Assembly (NCBI GenBank): GCA_007123695.1
Contig: SLGN01000134.1
Location: 1 to 8,089 of the forward strand
Direction of reading: 5' to 3'
Length of the DNA stretch: 8,089 bases
DNA from: Verrucomicrobiales bacterium
GTDB lineage: Bacteria; Verrucomicrobiota; Verrucomicrobiia; Verrucomicrobiales; DEV007
Within the stretch, counting starts at the first letter, position 1; each line of letters begins with the position of its first letter. The notes under the pieces are model-generated. The model was not told the origin of the DNA. It saw only the letters and a list, made by a program, of their open reading frames with translations, and searched no databases. A program made the position numbers and the translations under genes. This document shows positions 1 through 6,403 of this stretch, in pieces.

Positions 1-1
1 A

Positions 2-106
2 GAGCGCGAAGGCTATCGTGGCCGCAGCGACCGAGACGACTATCGTGATCGCGGCGATCGTGGCGACCGCGGCAGCGGCGGGGGCAAGCGCTACCGCAGC
101 ATCTGA
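2..106 (+). CDS. C-terminal Arg/Gly/Asp-rich tail of a truncated, probably RNA-binding protein
   Basis: Frame 2 is open from the left edge to a TGA at 104-106. It encodes 34 residues beginning EREGYRGRSDRDDY, continuing with RDRGDRGDRG repeats and a Gly-rich stretch, and ending GKRYRSI. The start and any catalytic domain lie outside the window. Such basic, disordered RG/RD-rich tails are typical of bacterial DEAD-box RNA helicases and some RRM-type RNA-binding proteins, where they give non-specific RNA contacts. That assignment rests on composition alone. The same frame uses CGT, GAT and TAT alongside the GC-ending codons, a little less GC-biased than the genes that follow, which is common in low-complexity tails. 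A run of nine C bases follows the stop directly (107-115). The longer open frame at 18-530 on this strand is a shadow: it ignores this tail and runs into the desaturase in the wrong frame. Confidence 0.6.
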   Translation, partial: EREGYRGRSDRDDYRDRGDRGDRGSGGGKRYRSI

Positions 107-207
107 CCCCCCCCCATTTTCGTCTGCGGACGACCGACCTTTGCCTTTGGCGAAGCGCCGCCCCTCCGTATTTTACCGCTCGTCTTTCCTTTTATCCGAT
201 TTTTCGC

Positions 208-1329
208 ATGATCCCCAAGTTTCCCTTCGACCGCATCAACTGGACTTCATCGGTCTTCCTCATCGCCACCTTCCTCACCGCCGTCATCGGCACCCCGCTC
301 TACATCGCCCATTTTGGAATCGACTGGTTCCTGATCGGTCTCTTCTTCTTCTACTTCTTCGCCACGGGGATGAGCATCACCCTCGGCTACCACCGCCTCT
401 TCGCCCACAAGGCGTTCAAGGCGAGCCGACCCGTGAAGATCCTCACTCTGCTTTTCGGTGCCAGCGCCTTCGAGGACTCGGCCCTGGACTGGGCCTCCGA
501 CCACCGCCAGCACCACAAGCACGTCGATGACGAGCACGACGACCCCTACAGCATCTCCAAGGGATTCTTCTGGGCGCACATGGGCTGGATTTTCTTCAAG
601 CTCTACCCGCGCCCCCTCGCCAACGTCGGCGACTTGAAAAAGGATCCCCTCGTCATGTGGCAGCACCGCCACCACCGCACCATCGCGATGCTCTTCGGCC
701 TCGGCGGCCCCACCCTGCTGGGCTACCTCTACGGCGGAGGCCCCGCCGCGCTCGGCGCCTTTCTCATCGCCGGGGTCACCCGGGTCGTCTGCGTGCAGCA
801 CTGCACCTTCCTCATCAACTCCCTCTGCCACACCATGGGCAATCGCCCCTACGACTCTTCGACGAGCGCGCGCGACAGTTGGTTCATGGCCATCTTCACC
901 TTCGGCGAAGGCTACCACAACTACCACCATTCCTTCCAGCACGACTACCGCAACGGAGTCAAGCCGTGGCAGTGGGATCCCACGAAGTGGGCCATCTGGA
1001 CGCTCTCCAAGCTCGGGCTCGTCAGCGAACTTCGCCGCGTGCCCGAGGAAAAGATCTTGCTCGCGGAGCTGCGCGAAATGAAGCGGCTTGCCGAGGCACA
1101 GCTCGAATCGGGCCGCTCCTGGACGGTCTCCTGCCCCACCCGCGAGGAGGCCTACCAAGCGCTTCTGGAAATGTCGCAGCAGCTCGGCGAAGGCTACCAT
1201 GAACTGGAAAAGTCCATCGCTGCGCAAATCAAGGTGTCGCGGGCCGCGCTGATGCGCTGGCGCGAAATCTGCGCCCAGACCGGGGAGCACCTCATGCACT
1301 GGCGCTCGCTCGAGCCCTCTGCGGTTTAG
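208..1329 (+). CDS. Membrane fatty acyl-CoA/lipid desaturase, delta-9 (SCD/OLE1) type
   Basis: This 373-residue integral membrane di-iron enzyme should introduce a cis double bond into a saturated acyl chain, using O2 and an electron donor. The three histidine boxes are visible: H62-RLFA-H67, H99-RQ-H102-H103 and H237-NY-H240-H241. The extra iron ligands of the stearoyl-CoA desaturase family also seem present, as N204 and H208 in NSLCH. Hydrophobic segments lie near residues 14-35, 40-58 and 159-200, giving the usual topology with the boxes on the cytoplasmic side. No fused cytochrome b5 is present, so a separate electron donor is needed. Residues from about 275 to 373 form a charged, probably helical extension of unknown role. 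The ATG at 208 is preceded by a pyrimidine-rich leader with no Shine-Dalgarno sequence, but it fits the family N-terminus. The exact regiospecificity and the acyl carrier (CoA or phospholipid) cannot be read from the sequence. Confidence 0.93.
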   Translation: MIPKFPFDRINWTSSVFLIATFLTAVIGTPLYIAHFGIDWFLIGLFFFYFFATGMSITLGYHRLFAHKAFKASRPVKILTLLFGASAFEDSALDWASDHRQHHKHVDDEHDDPYSISKGFFWAHMGWIFFKLYPRPLANVGDLKKDPLVMWQHRHHRTIAMLFGLGGPTLLGYLYGGGPAALGAFLIAGVTRVVCVQHCTFLINSLCHTMGNRPYDSSTSARDSWFMAIFTFGEGYHNYHHSFQHDYRNGVKPWQWDPTKWAIWTLSKLGLVSELRRVPEEKILLAELREMKRLAEAQLESGRSWTVSCPTREEAYQALLEMSQQLGEGYHELEKSIAAQIKVSRAALMRWREICAQTGEHLMHWRSLEPSAV

Positions 1330-1344
1330 TCGTCCCGGTCGCTC

Positions 1345-1380
1345 TCCTCCGGCGACCGCGCCGGAGGAAGCTCTTCCCTT
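1345..1380 (+). terminator. Stem-loop terminator after the desaturase gene
   Basis: A perfect 10-bp GC-rich stem has arms TCCTCCGGCG (1345-1354) and CGCCGGAGGA (1359-1368) around a 4-nt ACCG loop, starting 16 bp after the desaturase stop. It is followed by a pyrimidine-rich stretch (GCTCTTCCCTT) rather than a clean T tract. Position and stability point to transcription termination or 3'-end protection. The weak tail makes a fully intrinsic mechanism uncertain. Confidence 0.5.
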
Positions 1381-1488
1381 CCGGACTACCGCGACTCGGT
1401 CGAGCCGAGCGCGGCCACGCGAGCCGTTCGCCGCAGGCGCTTGCGTGCGTTCCCTTGACAGCGGCCCGGCGCCGCCGTTCCCTTTGCC

Positions 1489-4305
1489 ATGGCCGACGCC
1501 ACCAAACGACTCTTCCTCCTCGACGGCATGGCCTTGGTCTACCGGGCCCACTTTGCCCTGATCCGCTCGCCGATCTACACCTCGAAGCGTTTCAACACCT
1601 CGGCACTCTACGGCTTCGCCACCACGCTCCTCGATCTCCTCGAAAAGCAGTCGCCCACCCATCTGGCCGTCGTCTTCGACACTCCCGAACCGACCGAGCG
1701 CCACCGTCTCTACCCCGACTACAAGGCCACTCGCGAGGAAATGCCCGAAGACCTCGCCAAGCAGCTTCCCCACGTGAAGCGGCTCATCGAGGCCTTCCGC
1801 ATCCCCGTGATCGAATGCCCCGGCTGGGAGGCCGACGACGTTATCGGCACCCTCGCCAAGCGGGCCGAGGCCCTCGGCGGCTACGAAACCTACATGGTCA
1901 CGCCCGACAAGGACTTCGCCCAGCTCGTCGGCGAGCGCACCTTCATCTACAAGCCGGGCCGCCAGGGCGGCGAGGCCGAGATCCTCGATCCCGCCAAGAT
2001 CCGCGAGAACTGGAGCGTCGACGATCCGCTCCAGACCATCGACATCCTCGGACTCTGGGGCGACGCCTCCGACAACGTGCCCGGAGTCCCCGGCATCGGC
2101 GAGAAGACGGCGAAGAAGCTGATCGCCGAATTCGGCTCGGTCGAGAAATTGCTCGGCCACACCGACCGCCTCAAGGGCAAGCAGCGGGAGAACGTGGAGA
2201 CGCATCGCGAGCAGGCGCTGCTCTCGAAAAAACTCGTCACGATCCTGACCGACGCCCCAGTCGCGACCGAGTTCGACGAAATCGAAATCGGCCCTCGCGA
2301 CAACGAGGCGCTGAAATCGCTCTTCGTCGAATTCGAGTTCAACTCCCTTGGTAAACGGCTCTTCGGAGACGGCTTTCAAGCGGGCCGAGGCCACGCCACC
2401 GCGGCGAACGAAGCCGGCGATCTCGTCGCGGAACTCAAGACGATCGCCGACTTCGAGAAGAGCTACCGCACCATCCGCGCCGACGATGCCGCAGAGCGGC
2501 GGTGTCTGGTCGAGGAACTCGCCGCGCTGCCGCGCTGGTGCTTCGATCTGGAGACGACCTCGCTCGACGAAAAGACCGCCTCGGTCATCGGAATCGCCTT
2601 CTCCTCGCGCGAACACGAAGCCGTCTACGTCGAAGTGCCACGGGGCGAGGCCGCCCGCGAGGTGCTCCGGGAATTCCGCGACATTTTCGCCAGCACCTCG
2701 ATCGAGAAAATCGGGCACAACCTCAAGTTCGACATCGGCGTGCTGCTCTGGCAGGGGATCCCCGTCGCCGCGCCCGTCTTCGACACCATGCTCGCCCACG
2801 CTCTCGTCGAGCCCGAGCAGCGCCACAAGATGGACTACCTCGCCGAGTCTCTCCTCGGCTACACGCCCATCTCCTACGAAGCCGTCTTCGGCCGTCCGAC
2901 CGAAAAATCCGGCCAGCTCAACCTCTTCGGCGAAGCCGAAATGTCGGGGGACCCGACCGAGGAGACGTCGGGCCCCTCTCTCGAAGCCATCGCCGAATAC
3001 GCCTGCGAGGACGCCGACGTGACCTGGCAGCTCGCCGAAATCCTCCGCCACCGCATCCGCGAGACCGGGCAGGAGCGCGTCCTCCTCGAGATCGAATGCC
3101 CGCTCGTCCCCGTGCTCGCGGCGATGGAGAGGGAAGGCATCCGCGTCGATCCCGCCGCCTTGGCCGAGACGGGAGAACTCCTCGCCCAACGCATCGCCGA
3201 ACTCGAGCGCAAGATCCACGAGGTCGCCGGCGTCCCTTTCAACCTCAACTCGCCCAAGCAGGTGGGCGAAGTCCTCTTCGACCGGCTCCGCCTCGACGAA
3301 AAGGCCAAGCGCACCAAGACCGGGCAATACAAGACCGACGAGCAAACCCTCTCCGCCCTCGCCGGCGAGCATGCCGTGGTGCGCGACCTCCTCGCCTACC
3401 GGGAGGCCGCCAAGCTCAAGAGCACCTACGTGGACGCCCTGCCCGAGGCCATCTTCCCCGGCACCGGCCGCATCCACACTTCCTTCCACCAAGTCCTCAC
3501 CGCGACCGGGCGCCTCGCCTCGAACAACCCCAATTTGCAGAACATCCCGATCCGTTCGGAACAAGGCCGCGAGATTCGACGTGCCTTCGTGCCGCGCGAC
3601 GACGACCACGTACTGCTCTCCGCCGACTACTCCCAGATCGAGCTGCGCGTGATGGCTTCGCTCTGCGGCGATCCCGCCATGATCGAGGCCTTTCAAGGCG
3701 GCGAGGACATCCACCTCGCCACCGCCGCCAGAGTCTTCGGGGTGCCGCTTGGCGAAGTTACCGGCACGATGCGGCGCACCGCCAAGATGGTCAACTTCGG
3801 CATCATCTACGGCATCTCCGCCTTCGGACTTTCCCAGAGGCTCAACGGAGAACTTTCCCGAAGCGCGGCGCAGGAGGTCATCGACGAGTACTTCCGCCAG
3901 TATCCGGGCGTGAAGCGATTCCAGGAGGAAACCATCGAAAGGGCCCGCCGCGACGGCTACGTCGAGACACTGACGGGACGACGCCGCAACCTGCGCGACA
4001 TTGCCTCGAAGAACGGACCCATCCGCGCCGCGGCGGAACGCACCGCGATCAACACGCCAATCCAGGGGACTGCCGCCGACATGATCAAAATCGCCATGGT
4101 CAAAGTGGCACGCCTGCTCGACGAAGCGGGCTGCCGCACCCGCATGCTCCTGCAAGTCCACGACGAACTCGTCTTCGACCTGCACCGCGCCGAAGAGGCC
4201 GAACTCGTCCCCCGCATCGAAGAGGCCATGCGCACGGCCCTTCCGCTTTCCGTGCCCGTTGTCGTCGATTCGGGGACGGGGGCAAGCTGGCTCGATGCCC
4301 ATTGA
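1489..4305 (+). CDS. polA: DNA polymerase I with 5' nuclease, proofreading and polymerase domains
   Basis: This 938-residue polymerase (E. coli Pol I has 928) fills gaps, removes Okazaki primers and repairs DNA. The N-terminal 5' nuclease shows D12, E114-ADD (116-117), D140-K-D142, D192 and D195, then the helix-hairpin-helix VPGVPGIGEKTAKK (197-210). The 3'-5' exonuclease looks active: D353 and E355 in FDLET, D415 in NLKFD, and Y504 with D508 in YACEDAD. The polymerase domain has motif A with D713 in ADYSQIE, motif B R762/K766/F770/Y774 in RRTAKMVNFGIIYG, and motif C H891-D892-E893. Phe at 770, as in E. coli F762, predicts discrimination against dideoxynucleotides. Residues 471-500 between Exo II and Exo III are polar and contain QLNLF (476-480), which resembles a sliding-clamp-binding peptide. 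The ATG at 1489 fits the family start and no Shine-Dalgarno sequence precedes it. A perfect TTGACA lies at 1455-1460, but no good -10 follows. Confidence 0.98.
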   Translation: MADATKRLFLLDGMALVYRAHFALIRSPIYTSKRFNTSALYGFATTLLDLLEKQSPTHLAVVFDTPEPTERHRLYPDYKATREEMPEDLAKQLPHVKRLIEAFRIPVIECPGWEADDVIGTLAKRAEALGGYETYMVTPDKDFAQLVGERTFIYKPGRQGGEAEILDPAKIRENWSVDDPLQTIDILGLWGDASDNVPGVPGIGEKTAKKLIAEFGSVEKLLGHTDRLKGKQRENVETHREQALLSKKLVTILTDAPVATEFDEIEIGPRDNEALKSLFVEFEFNSLGKRLFGDGFQAGRGHATAANEAGDLVAELKTIADFEKSYRTIRADDAAERRCLVEELAALPRWCFDLETTSLDEKTASVIGIAFSSREHEAVYVEVPRGEAAREVLREFRDIFASTSIEKIGHNLKFDIGVLLWQGIPVAAPVFDTMLAHALVEPEQRHKMDYLAESLLGYTPISYEAVFGRPTEKSGQLNLFGEAEMSGDPTEETSGPSLEAIAEYACEDADVTWQLAEILRHRIRETGQERVLLEIECPLVPVLAAMEREGIRVDPAALAETGELLAQRIAELERKIHEVAGVPFNLNSPKQVGEVLFDRLRLDEKAKRTKTGQYKTDEQTLSALAGEHAVVRDLLAYREAAKLKSTYVDALPEAIFPGTGRIHTSFHQVLTATGRLASNNPNLQNIPIRSEQGREIRRAFVPRDDDHVLLSADYSQIELRVMASLCGDPAMIEAFQGGEDIHLATAARVFGVPLGEVTGTMRRTAKMVNFGIIYGISAFGLSQRLNGELSRSAAQEVIDEYFRQYPGVKRFQEETIERARRDGYVETLTGRRRNLRDIASKNGPIRAAAERTAINTPIQGTAADMIKIAMVKVARLLDEAGCRTRMLLQVHDELVFDLHRAEEAELVPRIEEAMRTALPLSVPVVVDSGTGASWLDAH

Positions 4306-4377
4306 CGCTCGAGGACCGGCGACCGGCACCGCTCTTTTCGGAAATCTCCGGCGCAGCCATCCGCCGCTCCTCTGACC

Positions 4378-4401
4378 ACGGCCCTCCTCGCGCCGGGCCG
4401 T
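4378..4401 (+). terminator. Possible terminator stem-loop after polA
   Basis: Perfect 7-bp arms ACGGCCC (4378-4384) and GGGCCGT (4395-4401) enclose a 10-nt GC-rich loop, 73 bases after the polA stop. The downstream bases are CGCTTCCGCTCCCC with no T run, so it could stop polymerase only weakly or with a factor. It is the best GC-rich hairpin in the gap, but chance palindromes are common at this base composition. Confidence 0.3.
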
Positions 4402-4455
4402 CGCTTCCGCTCCCCACTGGATTCCGGTGCCCTACGCCTCCGGAAACACCAGGAA

Positions 4456-4576
4456 AACGGGAAAAAGGCGGAAATTCTGAATTTTTCGGTGAAAACGAAA
4501 ATGATTTTGAACATTCCTCTTTAAAGTAATACTCAAAACTAAAAGGTTTGATAATCTTAACTTTTCGGTAAACTCA
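4456..4576 (+). promoter_or_regulatory. AT-rich leader/promoter region of the receiver gene
   Basis: Base composition changes abruptly here: 34 of the 116 bases at 4461-4576 are G or C by hand count (about 29%), against a very GC-rich surrounding. The stretch holds a 13-bp odd palindrome AAATTCTGAATTT (4472-4484), two same-direction TTTTCGGT octamers (4483-4490 and 4562-4569), a good -10-like GATAAT (4550-4555) and a TTGAAC (4507-4512). No -35 element sits at proper spacing to GATAAT, so the promoter is not pinned down. The best reading is a regulated promoter for the gene starting at 4577. Confidence 0.45.
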
Positions 4577-5104
4577 ATGAAGATCCGGATGACCCCTCAA
4601 CCGCACCACACCATCCCTGCCACCCTTCCCCCGGCCAACTGCTTCACGGTGTTGGTGATCGACGACCTCCTGCCGAACCGCGTCCTGCTCCGCAAGGTGT
4701 TGAAAAGCGCCGGCTACGCCGTCGCCGAAGCTGCCGATGGCAGCGAAGCGCTCGCGATGCTCAACAGCGGTTCGGTTACGCCGGACCTCGTCGTGACCGA
4801 CATCGAGATGCCCGTCCTCGACGGGATCGCCTTCGTCGAATCGCTGCGCCTGCTCGACGGTCCCCTCGCGCGCATCCCCGTTATCGCCGCTTCCGGCAAC
4901 GCCGACGAAGCCATGCGCGAAGAGGCCCTCCACGCCGGAGCGGACCTTTTCCTCGCCAAACCGTTCGACCTCTCCGGCCTGCGGCGGAGGATCGGCGCGC
5001 TGATCAAGGAAAGCCGCAGCGCGGGCGAGCGAGAGACCGCCCCTTTGCCCCCCGCGGAATCCGCGCCCAATCGTGTGGCCCTGCGTCTTCGCGAAGCCGG
5101 GTGA
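4577..5104 (+). CDS. Stand-alone CheY-like response regulator receiver protein
   Basis: This 175-residue protein consists of one receiver domain (about residues 23-145) with short tails and no DNA-binding or enzymatic output domain. The acidic pair D29-D30, phospho-acceptor D75 in VVTDIEMP, switch residue S106 in IAASG and K128 in AKPF are all present. It should therefore accept phosphate from a histidine kinase and act by protein-protein contact. The last 30 residues are polar and Pro/Ala/Glu-rich, probably disordered. Residues 1-22 before the first beta strand are also low complexity. The start could be ATG 4577 or ATG 4589 (residue 5), and neither has a Shine-Dalgarno sequence. I chose the first because it lies directly after the AT-rich leader. 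No kinase or partner gene is in the window. The gene converges on the lipoprotein gene downstream, with 40 bp between the stops. Confidence 0.9.
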   Translation: MKIRMTPQPHHTIPATLPPANCFTVLVIDDLLPNRVLLRKVLKSAGYAVAEAADGSEALAMLNSGSVTPDLVVTDIEMPVLDGIAFVESLRLLDGPLARIPVIAASGNADEAMREEALHAGADLFLAKPFDLSGLRRRIGALIKESRSAGERETAPLPPAESAPNRVALRLREAG

Positions 5105-5114
5105 TCCGGTCCCC

Positions 5115-5175
5115 ACGGATCTCGAAACGCTCCGTAAGCTCCGTTCAAGACAGCTTGCGGAGCTTCGAGACCCGT
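5115..5175. terminator. Long imperfect stem-loop at the convergent junction, possible bidirectional terminator
   Basis: The core stem pairs GCTCCGTAAGCT (5129-5140) with AGCTTGCGGAGC (5152-5163): 12 pairs including one T-G, around an 11-nt loop. After a 2-nt bulge, TCTCGAA (5120-5126) pairs with TTCGAGA (5164-5170). Beyond one A/C mismatch, ACGG (5115-5118) pairs with CCGT (5172-5175). Twenty-three pairs in all lie just after the receiver gene stop and overlap the last codons of the lipoprotein gene on the other strand. Transcripts of both strands can fold it. Neither side has a T tract, so a simple intrinsic terminator is not shown. Confidence 0.5.
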
Positions 5176-6239
5176 CCTCCATCGACCCACTCGGCCACGA
5201 AGATGTTGCCCTCGGCGTCGAAGCAGGCGTCGTGGGGATGCACGAACCGTCCTTCGACCCAGCCTTCCGGATTCCGCCGCAGCGCCATCTTGTCCTTCAC
5301 CACCTCCTCGCGCCAGTCCGGATCCTCGCCGAGGTGGATCATGCGGTTTTCGCCATCGAGCAGGGTGATGCGCGCACTGAGGTCCGGCACCAACAGGAGA
5401 TCGCCACGCCTGTCGAGGTTGGCCGGCAGGATGAAATCGTCGAGGGTGCGCCGATGCGATCCGTCGAATCCGAACCATTGCAGCCGGGCGTTCGCCCGGT
5501 CCGCGACGACCAACTCCGGGTCGTCCGCCCGGCGATCGTCGATCCAGATCCCGTGCGGCAGGTTGAACTGCCCGTCGCCTTTGCCCGGCTCGCCGACCGT
5601 TCCCAGCCAGTTGCCCTCGGCGTCGTAGCGGAGCACCGTGTGCGACCCGTAGCCGTCCGCCACATAGAAGCCCCCGTCCGGAAGGAAGGCGAAGTTCGTC
5701 GGCATGAATCGGTCGCGCCCCCAGACCTTCTCGGGGCGGACGTCCTCGCCCTCGGCGTAGAGACCCGACTCCATCGGCGCGAAACGCTCCCAGACCTTTT
5801 CGCCTTCGAGGGTGAACTTGGCGAACTTCTTGATCTGCTGGTAGCCGGTGACGTAGAGAAACTCGCCCGTCGGCTCGCGCCGGACCTCCAGTCCGTGGCC
5901 GCCGCCTTGGAACTCGCTCCCGAATGCCCTGACAAAAGCACCCTTTTCGTCGAAGACGAAGATCGACGGATGCTCGGGCAGGTCGGCTTGCCCCTCGTGG
6001 ATGACGTAGAGACGGTTCTCCGAATCGACCGCGACGTTGTGGGTCGTCTGCCACTTGTAGACGTCGGGCAGCTTCGCCCAATCATGGATCACCTCGTAGC
6101 GATGCTCGCCTTCTCCAATCACGACGCCTTCCCGCGCCGAAGCTCCCGACTTGCAGGAGGTGATCAAATTGAGGCCGCCGAGGGAGGCGGCGGACGAAGC
6201 AAGAAAACGGCGACGGGAAACGGATCGGGGGGATTTCAT
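5145..6239 (-). CDS. Tat-exported lipoprotein with NHL/PAL-like beta-propeller
   Basis: The 364-residue product opens MKSPRSVSRRRFLASSAASL, a twin-arginine signal with the SRRxFL motif at residues 8-13. A lipobox follows, I26-T27-S28-C29, so the mature protein is probably anchored to a membrane through C29. The rest is a run of beta-propeller blades of the NHL/peptidyl-alpha-hydroxyglycine amidating-lyase type: HNVAVD (H67), GHGLEV (H115), PTNFAF (180-185), PHGIWID (H229) and HPHDACFD (H334, H336). In PAL enzymes blade histidines bind a metal, so a metal-dependent lyase or another carbohydrate or peptide role is possible. The substrate is unknown. An in-frame ATG at 6302 would add 21 residues before the Tat motif. 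I prefer 6239 because Tat n-regions are short and a candidate promoter lies at 6249-6276. It looks like a separate unit, since the upstream glpD ends with its own terminator. Confidence 0.83.
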   Translation of the reverse strand: MKSPRSVSRRRFLASSAASLGGLNLITSCKSGASAREGVVIGEGEHRYEVIHDWAKLPDVYKWQTTHNVAVDSENRLYVIHEGQADLPEHPSIFVFDEKGAFVRAFGSEFQGGGHGLEVRREPTGEFLYVTGYQQIKKFAKFTLEGEKVWERFAPMESGLYAEGEDVRPEKVWGRDRFMPTNFAFLPDGGFYVADGYGSHTVLRYDAEGNWLGTVGEPGKGDGQFNLPHGIWIDDRRADDPELVVADRANARLQWFGFDGSHRRTLDDFILPANLDRRGDLLLVPDLSARITLLDGENRMIHLGEDPDWREEVVKDKMALRRNPEGWVEGRFVHPHDACFDAEGNIFVAEWVDGGRVSKLRKLS

Positions 6240-6248
6240 CTGCGGCAG

Positions 6249-6276
6249 ACTATGCGAACCGGCACCGAGGTGTAAA
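6249..6276 (-). promoter_or_regulatory. Candidate promoter of the Tat lipoprotein gene
   Basis: On the minus strand TTTACA (6276-6271, five of six to the -35 consensus) is followed after 16 bp by CATAGT (6254-6249, four of six to the -10 consensus). The -10 ends 9 bases before the ATG at 6239, so the predicted transcript would have almost no leader. This supports the inner start codon. The match is by eye and could be chance. Confidence 0.4.
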
Positions 6277-6373
6277 GACCGCAATAGGGCAGAAAGAAGC
6301 AATGCTCCAAAGAACCGAAACGCGATCCACCTGCACGCGGGCCGGCTCCGCCCTCTGGCACCGCTCCGCAGAC

Positions 6374-6403
6374 AAAAAAACGCCCTCCGGATTCAATCCG
6401 AAG
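6374..6403 (-). terminator. Intrinsic terminator of glpD with the stop codon in its loop
   Basis: Reading the minus strand, CTTCGGAT (6403-6396) pairs with ATCCGGAG (6392-6385) in eight pairs including one T-G. The three-base loop TGA (6395-6393) is the glpD stop codon. GGCG follows, then seven T bases (6380-6374). Hairpin plus T tract is the textbook intrinsic terminator and it points in the glpD direction. It separates glpD from the lipoprotein gene. Confidence 0.72.

Noticed and set aside
107..115. Run of nine C bases as a possible phase-variation tract.
   Set aside because: It lies after the stop of the upstream gene and 92 bases before the desaturase start, so slippage would not change either protein. 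An effect on a promoter cannot be shown.
1432..1445. Near-palindrome CGCAGGCGCTTGCG upstream of polA.
   Set aside because: It is imperfect, and such GC-rich palindromes are expected by chance at this composition. No link to a regulator can be made.
1455..1488. TTGACA at 1455-1460 as a polA promoter.
   Set aside because: The -35 match is perfect, but at 17-bp spacing the -10 is TTCCCT, only two of six to consensus, and no better box is nearby. It is kept only as a possibility.
247..4329. A 1360-codon open frame on the minus strand opposite both the desaturase and polA.
   Set aside because: It runs in exact codon register with both sense genes, which share one frame. Stops there would need TTA, CTA or TCA codons on the sense strand, which GC-rich genes avoid. 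Its translation is repetitive Gly/Val/Asp/Glu-rich with no domain, while both sense genes have full catalytic motifs.
2502..4529. A 675-codon plus-strand open frame overlapping polA.
   Set aside because: It is Arg/Pro-rich low-complexity translation from the wrong frame of polA and shows no recognisable domain.
4714..6081. A 455-codon minus-strand open frame spanning the receiver/lipoprotein junction.
   Set aside because: It is a frame-shifted shadow of the lipoprotein gene on the same strand and runs antisense to the receiver gene. It has an Arg/Gly-rich composition and no motif.
5073..6275. A 400-codon plus-strand open frame opposite the lipoprotein gene.
   Set aside because: It is antisense to a gene with a clear Tat signal, lipobox and propeller repeats. 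Its own translation has no recognisable family.
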